Shown: positions 24,630-32,609 of the stretch, in pieces
How positions within the stretch are numbered: the stretch's first letter is position 1
How the letters are laid out: each line of letters starts with the position of its first letter
Assembly: GCA_033765345.1 (NCBI GenBank)
Contig: JANRIC010000187.1
Coordinates: 1 to 42,435 of the forward strand
Reading direction: 5' to 3'
Length of the DNA stretch: 42,435 nt
Origin: JANRIC01 sp033765345
GTDB lineage: Bacteria; Bacteroidota; Bacteroidia; Cytophagales; Microscillaceae
Translations under genes and position numbers: made by a program
The notes under the pieces: model-generated
The model's input: only the letters and a program-made list of their open reading frames with translations
Database searches by the model: none
Told to the model about the DNA's origin: nothing

Positions 24630-25841
24630 AAAATTACCCATAATCCATTGCTCCATTCGCTGATAGACCATCTCAACAGGAATTCCAGAGATACAAGGCC
24701 TTGTAATGCAGGAGGTTTTGCGGTGATTGGTTGCACTGACACAAGGCGAACAAGGCAACCCCAAATAAATGGCTTCTGCATTACCTAGAGGCATATACAA
24801 AGCAGGGGTTTCAGGTCCGAAAATTACAAATATTTTTAAATCCGTCACCGAGGCAAAATGCGCCGGACCTGAGTCATTGGTCAGCATCATGGTAGAAAGG
24901 CTGTATAGTGGCACCAGCTCTTCAAACAAGAAAAGCCCAGCAGAGTTGACACATTGCGGATGATTGATCTGATTGACTACTTCTGCCACGTACTCTTTTT
25001 CGCCAGGGGCTCCCGTGGCAATCACCAGCCAATCGGGATATTGTGCTAAAAACTTTTGCGTAAGTGCCGCAAAACGCTCAGGAAGCCACTTACGCTGAGG
25101 AAGCAAGTCCGAAGCATTGACATTCAACAGAAATATTTTTTGCGCTCTATACTCAGGATAGATTTTCTGAATTTTTTTGCGGACAATTTCCTGCTGGGAA
25201 GGCTCAATCTTTGCTTTCTCAATCTGAATCGATTCTTTTAAAATTGGTTGGGTAGGATATGCCGTATCATGATAGCCTAAAGCCGTGTGAATCAACGAAA
25301 TAAAATTAACTGAAATATGTACATGTGGATTGTAACGCACCGGGAAGTTGACAATATTCCCTCGATAATGCCCTTCATCGTGAATTTGTGCAAAACCTAT
25401 CCTGGCTGAAGCCCCACTGAGGGCAGCCAAGAGCGCCGTAAATCGAGAGAATAATTCCAAATCTATAATCGTACTAATTCTTTTTTGGCGACACCAGACC
25501 ATAAATTTGAGTACATCAATAGCTAGCACAAAAAGATTCTCAGAACGCATCTCGAAGACCTGATCATAAGGTATTGTTTTGAGTATATCTAAACTTTTGC
25601 GGTTGGATTTGAAGATCACAAAAAATAACTCCGCTTCGCTTTCGGATTTGAGCTTTCGCATAGCCGGGTCAGCCAAAACAGCACTACCCATTTCAGAAAG
25701 CTCTATCAATAAGGTTCTCTTGAGATTGGGGGATTTGACTTTCCCTCTAAAAACTCTGAGTAATGACATTCCCAGAGAAAAGATAAAAGTAAGCGGAATG
25801 CCTGCATACCTATCAATGGTGCGCATGGTGTCTACCTTCAT
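24621..25841 (-). CDS. GT9-family glycosyltransferase (heptosyltransferase-like)
   Basis: A 406-residue GT-B fold enzyme. The N-terminal half has LIELSEMGSAVLADPAMRKL. The C-terminal half has LLNVNASDLLPQRKWLPERFA and LTNDSGPAHFASVTDLKIFVIFGPETPALYMPLG, the donor-binding block of ADP-heptose:LPS heptosyltransferases. A cysteine-rich end (GLPCSPCVSATN...SCITRPC) is typical of this family. It would act at the inner face of the cytoplasmic membrane on lipid-linked core oligosaccharide. The window also encodes rfaE1 for the heptose donor path, although 16 kb away. Acceptor and donor cannot be fixed from sequence. Confidence 0.85.
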   Translation of the reverse strand: MKVDTMRTIDRYAGIPLTFIFSLGMSLLRVFRGKVKSPNLKRTLLIELSEMGSAVLADPAMRKLKSESEAELFFVIFKSNRKSLDILKTIPYDQVFEMRSENLFVLAIDVLKFMVWCRQKRISTIIDLELFSRFTALLAALSGASARIGFAQIHDEGHYRGNIVNFPVRYNPHVHISVNFISLIHTALGYHDTAYPTQPILKESIQIEKAKIEPSQQEIVRKKIQKIYPEYRAQKIFLLNVNASDLLPQRKWLPERFAALTQKFLAQYPDWLVIATGAPGEKEYVAEVVNQINHPQCVNSAGLFLFEELVPLYSLSTMMLTNDSGPAHFASVTDLKIFVIFGPETPALYMPLGNAEAIYLGLPCSPCVSATNHRKTSCITRPCISGIPVEMVYQRMEQWIMGNFSS

Positions 25842-26022
25842 GGCTTTGCTTGTTTTTAGGCTTAGTAGGTTTTGGGATTGTTCAAATGAATTTGGTCAAG
25901 TGCTAAGATCCCTAGCCACTGCCTAACACCCAAATTCAAAGACCTAACATCCAATTCCTGCTTCCAAACATAAAGACAATATCTTACTATTCAAAAATAT
26001 TTTTTTTATGAATAAAGCTGCG

Positions 26023-26030
26023 TATATTTG
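26023..26030 (+). promoter_or_regulatory. Possible -7 box for radA
   Basis: A perfect TAnnTTTG box, TATATTTG, lies 54 bp before the chosen radA start. The -33 position has TTTT, one mismatch from TTTG, with an 18-nt spacer. The position favours the ATG at 26084 over the one at 26054. Confidence 0.4.
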
Positions 26031-26083
26031 TTTAATATTTTGGAAAGTGTTTAATGTATTTGGCAAATTTAACCCTACTTGCC

Positions 26084-27499
26084 ATGAATAAGGTCAAAAC
26101 TAATTATTTCTGCCAAAAATGTGGCTATCAATCTCCTAAATGGCTAGGCAAATGCCCTGCTTGTGAAGAGTGGAATACTTTTGTAGAAGAAGTGCTTCAG
26201 AAGGAAATCAAAGAAAAAAAAGGAGAATGGCGTGTCAGTACTTCCCAAAAAGTAGCCCATAAACCCCGCTCTCTAGAAGAAATTAATCCACTTTCCGAAC
26301 ATAGGCTCGTCACCCCAGATAAAGAACTCAATCGTGTACTTGGCGGGGGAATTGTACCGGGTTCTTTGGTGTTGATCGGCGGCGAACCAGGCATCGGCAA
26401 ATCCACACTCATGCTGCAAATTGCTTTACAGCTCTCTCACCTCAAGGTACTTTATGTATCCGGCGAAGAAAGCGAACAACAAATTAAAATGCGTGCAGAG
26501 CGGCTCAAGGTCACCCAAACCGCCAATACGCCTCAGGAGCAAAATGAAATTCCAGAATCAGGTTGTTATATCCTGACCGAAACCGCCACTCAGAATATCT
26601 TCAAACAGGTCGAGATCTTCGAGCCGCATATTCTGGTGGTAGATTCTATTCAGACGCTTCATTCGGCTTTTGTAGAATCAGGCGCAGGAAGTGTATCCCA
26701 AGTGCGCGAATGCACTGCTGAATTGATGAAATTTGCCAAAGAAAGCTCTACGCCGGTATTTCTGATTGGGCATATCACCAAAGAAGGCAATATCGCCGGA
26801 CCCAAAGTACTTGAACACATGGTAGATACTGTGCTTCAGTTTGAGGGTGATCGTCATCTGGTCTACAGAATTCTCAGAGCCACTAAGAACCGCTTCGGTT
26901 CTACCTCCGAACTTGGCATCTATGAAATGCTAGGCGACGGTCTACGGGAGGTAAGTAATCCTTCTGAGATATTGATTTCGCAGCGCGAGGAAGATATCAG
27001 CGGAATATCCATAGGAGCGACCCTTGAGGGCAATCGTCCATTGCTCATTGAAGTACAATCGTTGGTGAGCGTATCCAGCTATGGCACGCCCCAACGCAGT
27101 TCCACGGGTTTTGATGGCAAAAGACTGAATATGCTGCTGGCTGTACTCGAGAAAAGAGGCGGTTTTCGCTTGGGCACACAGGACGTGTTCTTGAATATAA
27201 CTGGCGGGCTAAAAATTGAAGACCCAGCCATCGACCTGGCAGTATGTGTATCCATCATTTCCTCTTATGAAGATACTATTATTCCTGCAGATACCTGTTT
27301 TGCGGCCGAAGTAGGCCTTGGTGGAGAGGTAAGAGCCGTCAATAAAATCGAGCAGCGTATTTCGGAAGCCGAAAAGCTGGGTTTTAAAAAAATCTATGTG
27401 TCCCGATTCTCTATGAAAAGTATACACCCGGATAACTACAAAATTCAAATTAGAGCACTTGGCAAGCTGGAAGAAATTTTTACAGAGTTGTTTGTCTGA
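26084..27499 (+). CDS. radA: DNA repair protein RadA
   Basis: A RecA-like branch-migration ATPase of 471 residues from the ATG at 26084. The upstream in-frame ATG at 26054 adds ten residues unlike the family. Domains: the zinc finger FCQKCGYQSPKWLGKCPACEEW (C-x2-C...C-x2-C); the RecA core with Walker A GGEPGIGKST and the RadA-specific KNRFGSTSELG; then a Lon-like C-terminal domain (FLNITGGLKIEDPAIDLAV...VGLGGEVRAV). It processes recombination intermediates in the cytosol. Length and motifs are standard. The DUF433/DUF5615 pair follows at 128 bp. Confidence 0.96.
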   Translation: MNKVKTNYFCQKCGYQSPKWLGKCPACEEWNTFVEEVLQKEIKEKKGEWRVSTSQKVAHKPRSLEEINPLSEHRLVTPDKELNRVLGGGIVPGSLVLIGGEPGIGKSTLMLQIALQLSHLKVLYVSGEESEQQIKMRAERLKVTQTANTPQEQNEIPESGCYILTETATQNIFKQVEIFEPHILVVDSIQTLHSAFVESGAGSVSQVRECTAELMKFAKESSTPVFLIGHITKEGNIAGPKVLEHMVDTVLQFEGDRHLVYRILRATKNRFGSTSELGIYEMLGDGLREVSNPSEILISQREEDISGISIGATLEGNRPLLIEVQSLVSVSSYGTPQRSSTGFDGKRLNMLLAVLEKRGGFRLGTQDVFLNITGGLKIEDPAIDLAVCVSIISSYEDTIIPADTCFAAEVGLGGEVRAVNKIEQRISEAEKLGFKKIYVSRFSMKSIHPDNYKIQIRALGKLEEIFTELFV

Positions 27500-27627
27500 G
27501 TTAAAATCAATAATAGCAAAAGCTTTATCAACCAAATCACTGAAAATCAACTTCTATAATGCTGGGGAGCTTTATTTTTGAATTTTCGAGTAGATTTTGT
27601 AAATTACAATCAGTAAAACAAGAAAAT

Positions 27628-27849
27628 ATGAATTATCAAAAACATATTGTTATCAATCCTGAAAAACGATTTGGCAAACCTTGTATCAAAGGAACTCGCA
27701 TCACAGTTTATGATGTTTTGCGATGGTTTTCTATTGGAATGACTATGGAAGAAATATTACAAGATTATGAAGAGCTAACTCGAGAAGATATTTTGGCTTG
27801 TTTGTCTTATGCTTCTGAAAAAGAAAGAAGAATCACGGTGTTGGTATGA
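27628..27849 (+). CDS. DUF433 antitoxin-like protein
   Basis: A 73-residue protein from the ATG at 27628; earlier in-frame sequence from 27559 is not family-like and is left out. It has the DUF433 pattern HIVINPEKRFGKPCIKGTRITVYDVL, then EEILQDYEELTREDILACLSYASEKER, a small helix-turn-helix fold. DUF433 genes are commonly paired with PIN-like DUF5615 genes as putative antitoxin and toxin. Here the next gene overlaps by 4 bp (ATGA) and is DUF5615. The role is inferred from the pairing. Confidence 0.85.
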   Translation: MNYQKHIVINPEKRFGKPCIKGTRITVYDVLRWFSIGMTMEEILQDYEELTREDILACLSYASEKERRITVLV

Positions 27850-28307
27850 AATTATTACTTGATCAAAATCTCTCTTGGCGTATTATCAAAAAGATAGAAA
27901 GCCACTACCCTGATGCTGCACAAGTGAAAAGATTAGGTTTGGTAGATGCTACTGATCGGCAAATCTGGGAATTTGCCAAACTAAATGATTACGCTATTCT
28001 TACCTTTGACGAAGATTTTAATGAGTTGAGTTTGTTGTACGGACAACCTCCCAAAATCCTCTGGTTGAGAACTGGTAATTTGAATAATTCTCAAATTGGA
28101 GATTTATTGATTAAAAATACTGAGCAAATTATACTCAAACCGAAGTGGTTTTCCGAGATTTTAGCTTTTAAATCATTAATAATCAAGCTAATCAATCAAG
28201 AAAATCAGGCAAATCACTTCAATCTGGGTATAATTTGTTTCTTGCCCCTGAAAATAATACATCCTGTTTGGAAATTTATGAACTCTAAAAATAACAAAAC
28301 CCTATAA
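27846..28307 (+). CDS. DUF5615 PIN-like toxin with an apparently repeat-derived C-terminus
   Basis: A 153-residue protein; the DUF5615 domain covers about residues 1-110. Acidic residues typical of PIN-like nucleases are at D6 in LLLDQNLSWRI, D37 in DATDRQIWEFA, and D55/D57 in ILTFDEDFNEL. The family normally ends near residue 110-120. From residue 110 (position 28173) the reading frame continues through an AATC-rich repeat (28171-28239) and yields 43 unusual residues ending FMNSKNNKTL. This suggests that an inserted repeat removed the original stop. Activity of the nuclease core cannot be judged. Translation is coupled to the DUF433 gene. Confidence 0.75.
   Translation: MKLLLDQNLSWRIIKKIESHYPDAAQVKRLGLVDATDRQIWEFAKLNDYAILTFDEDFNELSLLYGQPPKILWLRTGNLNNSQIGDLLIKNTEQIILKPKWFSEILAFKSLIIKLINQENQANHFNLGIICFLPLKIIHPVWKFMNSKNNKTL
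28171..28239 (+). repeat. AATC-rich repeat, copy 2, inside the 3' end of the DUF5615 gene
   Basis: The stretch contains six AATCA/AATCT units spaced about 9 bp apart, from AATCATTAAT to AATCTGGGT. Its second half (28201-28239, AAAATCAGGCAAATCACTTC...) matches the non-coding repeat at 20741-20779 in about 25 of 30 positions. Similar AATC-periodic sequences are, as far as I know, common intergenic repeats in Bacteroidota. Confidence 0.55.
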
Positions 28308-28533
28308 AACCTAGGCTTTTTATTTGTCTTATTCTTCCTACCTTGGTTCTTGAATTTTCAAAAAATCACCCCTCAATTGCTTTCAAAAACAAAGAATCTA
28401 CTATCCATGATTGGGATGCTATTTAATTCAAAAGATTATTTTTTGAAAAACAACAGAAACTTACATAATCAGTCCTTTATTTTTTTGTTTAATAAGCTGA
28501 TCAACTGTATTTTTAGCCATAATTATTTAATCT

Positions 28534-28920
28534 ATGGAATTATCGCTCACAATACGCAATTTATACCGGGCTATCGGCGAACTGGCTTTTGTTATGACCC
28601 GGTCAGATAAGGTGACCTCAAAAATTGAAAAAATTGTATTTAAAGAAGCCATCAAAGAAGACCTAGGAAAAGAAAGTTGGCTGGCCGAAGACCGTTTTAA
28701 TTGGCTGGATTTACAAGGAGAAAAGATTGATGTAGAAGCTACTTACAATCGCGTAATTTTTATGATTCGTCAGAATAAACAAGGTCTAAGCGAAGAATTA
28801 ATCGAGAAGTTCATCTCTGTCCTCGAGAAAGTAGCGGGCGTAAAAGGGATTACCGATGATGAAATTGCACTCATTGAGCGATTTAGAGAGGATGTTACAA
28901 AAATACATCAAGAGAATTGA
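28534..28920 (+). CDS. TerB-like small helical protein (first of a convergent pair)
   Basis: A 128-residue all-helical, soluble protein. The block YRAIGELAFVMTRSDKVTSKIEKIVF and the later GLSEELIEKFISVLEKVAGV plus GITDDEIALIERFREDV recall TerB-family tellurite-resistance-like domains, which carry acidic residues in inter-helix loops. The match is loose. The gene is convergent with a second TerB-like gene 36 bp away, and the role is unknown. An overlapping in-frame-shifted reading at 28350-28610 is not protein-like. Confidence 0.55.
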   Translation: MELSLTIRNLYRAIGELAFVMTRSDKVTSKIEKIVFKEAIKEDLGKESWLAEDRFNWLDLQGEKIDVEATYNRVIFMIRQNKQGLSEELIEKFISVLEKVAGVKGITDDEIALIERFREDVTKIHQEN

Positions 28921-28956
28921 TGCTGAATCCGATTGATTAGGTTGGATGAATTTCAT

Positions 28957-29355
28957 CTACTCGTTTCCGTACAATCGGGTAGCCCAATCTATGTAGCTAT
29001 CGGTCTCCTCCCGTCGAATACCAAAGTAAAGTGCTATTTCGTAGATAATTTCTCTCTCCTGGGCTACAAACTTGCCATCTACAAAACCTAAACCGATTAA
29101 CTCCATCAATGCCGATATTTTTGCTTTTTTGGTGGTAAATTCAGCACATAGTTGACTGATGCTAGTCGGCAGGTTTTCAATTTCATAATCTTTAATATCT
29201 TCGCCCAAGAGCTCATCCATAATGTCCATTTCGCGACGCATAGATTTGTAGAGCACCATTTCACTTTGTGCGATGATTTTATCAGAAATAATAACCTTTT
29301 TGGCCAAAGCCAAAAAGGCAAGTTTCTCTCGGGGGTTTAATAGGCTCAAAAACAT
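28957..29355 (-). CDS. TerB-like small helical protein (second of a convergent pair)
   Basis: A 132-residue soluble protein with the TerB look: LAFLALAKKVIISDKIIAQSEMVLYKSM in the first half and LMELIGLGFVDGKFVAQEREIIYEIALYFGI in the second, where DGKF-x3-ERE fits the acidic metal-binding loop of TerB. The function of stand-alone TerB-like proteins in Bacteroidota is not established. It ends 36 bp from the convergent TerB-like gene. The AguB-like amidase gene lies upstream on the same strand after a 94-bp gap. Confidence 0.6.
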   Translation of the reverse strand: MFLSLLNPREKLAFLALAKKVIISDKIIAQSEMVLYKSMRREMDIMDELLGEDIKDYEIENLPTSISQLCAEFTTKKAKISALMELIGLGFVDGKFVAQEREIIYEIALYFGIRREETDSYIDWATRLYGNE

Positions 29356-29449
29356 AGGGGAATTAATTTTTTAAAGAATCATAAACATTTTCAATGCCAA
29401 TGCCTTAATTTAAACACATATATTAGTATTACAAAGCAGAATGAAGCAA

Positions 29450-30334
29450 TTATTCATCCAAAAATCGCTTTTGAAGCGATCCATAGGTATCTATGCGACG
29501 ATCTCTTAGGAATGGCCATACCGTTCGATATTTATCCGAGTGGTTTAAATCCAGGTTTTGTACGTGTGTCTGCTCCATCGTACTGGAAGCCTGATAAAGA
29601 ATAGTACCAAAAGGATTTACAATAAATGAATTGCCCCAAAACAAGGTATCTTCCTCCTGCCCAATACGATTGACCACTACCACATGCACTCCATTGGCAA
29701 TAGCATGGCTTCGTTGGATGGTGATCCAGGCCTGAAGTTCTTCATGATTGACTGATTCTGTTTGTTGAATATCCCAGCCGATGGCAGTGGGATAAAAAAG
29801 TATTTCGGCACCTTTGAGGCTACTGATTCGAGCTGCCTCCGGATACCATTGATCCCAACAAATCAGAACCCCTATTTTTGCATAACGAGTTTGAAACACC
29901 GGATAATCCATATCGCCAGGAGTAAAATAAAATTTCTCATAAAAACCGGGATCGTCCGGGATATGGTTTTTGCGGTATTTCCCCAAATAAGTACCGTCTG
30001 CATCAATAACGGCGGCTGTGTTGTGATATAAACCCGGTGCACGTCTTTCAAACAACGATAAAATAAGTACTACCTGATACCGGCGGGCTATTTCAGAAAA
30101 TAACTCCGTATTCTCTCCTGGAATAGACTCTGCCAGGGCAAAATGGGCGTGATTTTCTTCAAAGCAAAAATAACGACTAGCAAATAACTCCTGTAAGCAT
30201 ATAATCTGTGCGCCGGATTCAGCCAATAACTCTACTTTTTGAATGGCTTTCTCGATATTACTTGCCTTATTGATAGCACAAGTCATTTGTGCTATTCCGA
30301 TATTTACTTTTTTTTCGGTCAATGAATGATACAT
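29450..30334 (-). CDS. aguB: Carbon-nitrogen hydrolase, N-carbamoylputrescine amidase-like
   Basis: A 294-residue nitrilase-superfamily enzyme with the catalytic triad visible: Glu49 in ICLQELF, Lys122 in KYRKNHIPDDPGFYEKFYF, and Cys159 in VLICWDQWYPEAAR. The blocks around Lys122 and Cys159 (HIPDDPGFYEKFYFTPGD, CWDQWYPEAAR) are typical of AguB, which converts N-carbamoylputrescine to putrescine, CO2 and ammonia in the arginine-agmatine route. The usual partner agmatine deiminase (aguA) is not in the window. The protein is cytosolic with standard length. Confidence 0.82.
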   Translation of the reverse strand: MYHSLTEKKVNIGIAQMTCAINKASNIEKAIQKVELLAESGAQIICLQELFASRYFCFEENHAHFALAESIPGENTELFSEIARRYQVVLILSLFERRAPGLYHNTAAVIDADGTYLGKYRKNHIPDDPGFYEKFYFTPGDMDYPVFQTRYAKIGVLICWDQWYPEAARISSLKGAEILFYPTAIGWDIQQTESVNHEELQAWITIQRSHAIANGVHVVVVNRIGQEEDTLFWGNSFIVNPFGTILYQASSTMEQTHVQNLDLNHSDKYRTVWPFLRDRRIDTYGSLQKRFLDE

Positions 30335-30480
30335 TTAAAAGTTTTAGACAACAACAATAGGCTTTTTAGTGCTCAAATCTAACAACCAACGATGAGTGCC
30401 TGTTTTGCAAAGTTATGCAATTTTAGATACAACGACTTGAAATTTTCATACCTTAGGCTTTTATCTTGCATTTTATGTAG

Positions 30481-30488
30481 TAGATTTG
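30481..30488 (+). promoter_or_regulatory. Possible -7 box for the HAMP-PAS receptor gene
   Basis: A perfect TAnnTTTG box, TAGATTTG, with TTTT 18 nt upstream in the -33 position. It lies 85 bp before the ATG at 30573, within the 238-bp divergent region shared with the amidase gene. Confidence 0.35.
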
Positions 30489-30572
30489 GATTATTTTTTT
30501 AGGATGAGTGCATAAAAACAGTAAACATTTCTCTGAGGCATTATTTATTATAATTATTTAATCATCTAGCCC

Positions 30573-31775
30573 ATGACCATAAGCCTAAAATTAAAAATTC
30601 TATTTTCTTTATTATTTTTTCTCACGACACTGGTATTGATTAGTCTGTTGGGGTATCGTTATATACAGATTTTTGCAGAGAAATCACGCACCATTATGGA
30701 AGATAATTATGTGTCGGTTCGTTATGCTGCCGATATGCAAGAAAGACTTTACCTCATTCACGAATTCCAGCTCAGAAGTATTTTTTTGGGTAAAGAAAAA
30801 GAAAATCGCCTTTTCAGACCCAATAAAGCCTATCAAGAGGCATTAATCGGCTTTGAAGCACAACTCCTTGCAGCCCAAAAAAATATCACCGAGCTACAAG
30901 AAGAAGAAGTCATAGACTCCATCAAAAATAATTACAGAGCTTATCTAGCAGCGTTTCGCAAAACCTACAACACCAGCGTTTTTCAAGATGAAGTAAATAT
31001 GCTCAGTTTATCTTCGGAGCAATTTGTTCCTTTATACAATCGCCTAAAAGCCCAAATTACCAATCTTCAAAACCTAAATATGGATGTCATTCTCGAGAAA
31101 AGCAAAACTATCCAGGAAACCGGCAATTCAGTGAGTTTTTATCTTAGTGTGTTGGCTTTGATTTCTATCCTATTTGCATCCATACTCCTTATATTTTTGC
31201 CAGGATACCTGGCCAATCCCATTACAGAGTTAAACAACAAGATTCAGCAAATCATCGAGGAAAACTTTGACCAAAAACTAGAACTCAAGTATCATAGTAG
31301 AGATGAAGTAGGCGAATTGGCTGCATCATTTAATGCAATGGCTTCTAAACTTAAGCACTATGAGGAAAGTAACCTTTCCAAAATCTGGTTTGAGAAAAAA
31401 CGCATGGAAGCCGTCCTGGAAATATTACATAAAGCGATTCTGGTGCTAGACCAAAATCAAAAGTTTTTGTATATCAACAAAGAAGCCGAAAATTTGATCA
31501 AAATCCCTGAAAAAAAGCTGCTTGGAATGCACATATCCAGTATAGCCGCTTGGAACGACACGGTCAAATCTATCGCTGAGACCCTAATAAATCCTGAAAA
31601 TGAATATCTTGCGCTCGAAGGACAAAGGTCAACTCAATGGATCAAACTTCAAACAGAAGAGAATAAAGAACAGGTCTACAAAGCCGATGTATCCGAAATG
31701 CATACGGATGAAGATAATCCTAACAAGAAACAATTACTCGGTTATGTGATTGTCTTAGAGCAGCTAATGGGCTAA
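30573..31775 (+). CDS. Membrane receptor with HAMP and PAS domains but no kinase
   Basis: A 400-residue protein: membrane helix 1 at about 8-28, an extracytoplasmic helical sensor domain (about 30-185), membrane helix 2 at about 188-210, a HAMP linker (about 211-263, with PITELNNKIQQI and DEVGELAASFNAMASKL), and a PAS domain (about 275-396) ending GYVIVLEQLMG. This is the N-terminal architecture of KinB-like sensor histidine kinases, but the stop comes exactly where the HisKA dimerisation helix would begin. I see no kinase sequence in the 160 bp downstream. It is either a truncated kinase or a true receptor signalling through a partner. Confidence 0.75.
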   Translation: MTISLKLKILFSLLFFLTTLVLISLLGYRYIQIFAEKSRTIMEDNYVSVRYAADMQERLYLIHEFQLRSIFLGKEKENRLFRPNKAYQEALIGFEAQLLAAQKNITELQEEEVIDSIKNNYRAYLAAFRKTYNTSVFQDEVNMLSLSSEQFVPLYNRLKAQITNLQNLNMDVILEKSKTIQETGNSVSFYLSVLALISILFASILLIFLPGYLANPITELNNKIQQIIEENFDQKLELKYHSRDEVGELAASFNAMASKLKHYEESNLSKIWFEKKRMEAVLEILHKAILVLDQNQKFLYINKEAENLIKIPEKKLLGMHISSIAAWNDTVKSIAETLINPENEYLALEGQRSTQWIKLQTEENKEQVYKADVSEMHTDEDNPNKKQLLGYVIVLEQLMG

Positions 31776-31934
31776 ACCATTTATCTAAAAAACTGATATA
31801 AATCAGACCCTATCCCCGATTGATGATCCATCTCCAGATTTGTACGTCTTCTTCACCGCATTTTTCTTCTACCCGATGAAAACGGTAATTTGTAAGACAA
31901 GAGTGGAAGTATTTTCTTCGGCTAAGGTTATTCA

Positions 31935-32606
31935 CTACAACAAACTCCCATCCGAAAGCTCTAAGATTCTATCACAATTGGCGGCAAATTCGTCGTCGTG
32001 CGTGACGGCAATGATGGTCTGCCCGCGCTCACGTGCCAGTTCCTTGAATATATCAAAAACTATCTTTGTATTTTTAGAATCTAGGTTTCCCGTGGGTTCA
32101 TCACCCATAATCACGGCGGGTTCATTGATGAGTGCCCGGGCAATGGCCACGCGCTGCTGCTGTCCGCCGGAGAGTCGGTTGGCATTTTTGAGTGCCTGCT
32201 CTTTGAGTCCGAGCAAATCCAGGTTGTGATAGGCTTTGGCCTCAATTTCTTCTTTGGAGTATTTGCCCAGTTTGAGTGCTGGAAGCATCACATTTTGGAT
32301 GGCTGTAAATTCAGGCAAGAGATAATGAAACTGAAACACAAAACCGATGTTCTCATTGCGGAAGTGAGCGAGTTCGTTTTGTGTTTTTCCAGTAAGCAAC
32401 TCGTCGTTGATCTCCAGACTGCCTTCATAGTCGGTATCCATCGTGGAGAGTACATACAGCAAGGTGGATTTACCCGAGCCGGACTTGCCGACCAGTGCCA
32501 GAAACTCGCCCTGCTGTACTTCAAAAGAGATTCCTTTCAAGACCTGGAAAGTCTGCGGCTCATGAAAGTACTTGACGATATGATTGGATTTTAAGACGGT
32601 TTTCAT
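31935..32606 (-). CDS. ABC transporter ATP-binding protein, MacB/LolD type
   Basis: A 223-residue ATPase with Walker A GKSGSGKSTLLYVL near residue 40, a signature RLSGGQQQRVAIARAL near 144, and Walker B AVIMGDEPTGNLDS near 164, with the switch His in AVTHDDEFA. It is the last gene of a five-gene minus-strand operon and lies 3 bp after its permease. It powers a tripartite efflux pump with the permease, the lipoprotein adaptor and TolC encoded upstream. Confidence 0.92.
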   Translation of the reverse strand: MKTVLKSNHIVKYFHEPQTFQVLKGISFEVQQGEFLALVGKSGSGKSTLLYVLSTMDTDYEGSLEINDELLTGKTQNELAHFRNENIGFVFQFHYLLPEFTAIQNVMLPALKLGKYSKEEIEAKAYHNLDLLGLKEQALKNANRLSGGQQQRVAIARALINEPAVIMGDEPTGNLDSKNTKIVFDIFKELARERGQTIIAVTHDDEFAANCDRILELSDGSLL

Positions 32607-32609
32607 AGT

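Noticed and set aside
25922..25958. Near-duplicate CCTAACAYCCAA stretches upstream of radA
   Set aside because: Only two imperfect short copies 21 bp apart in non-coding sequence, with no further context.
28350..28610. 86-codon open frame upstream of the first TerB-like gene
   Set aside because: It overlaps the better supported gene at 28534 in another frame and has an Asn/Lys/Leu-rich, non-family composition.
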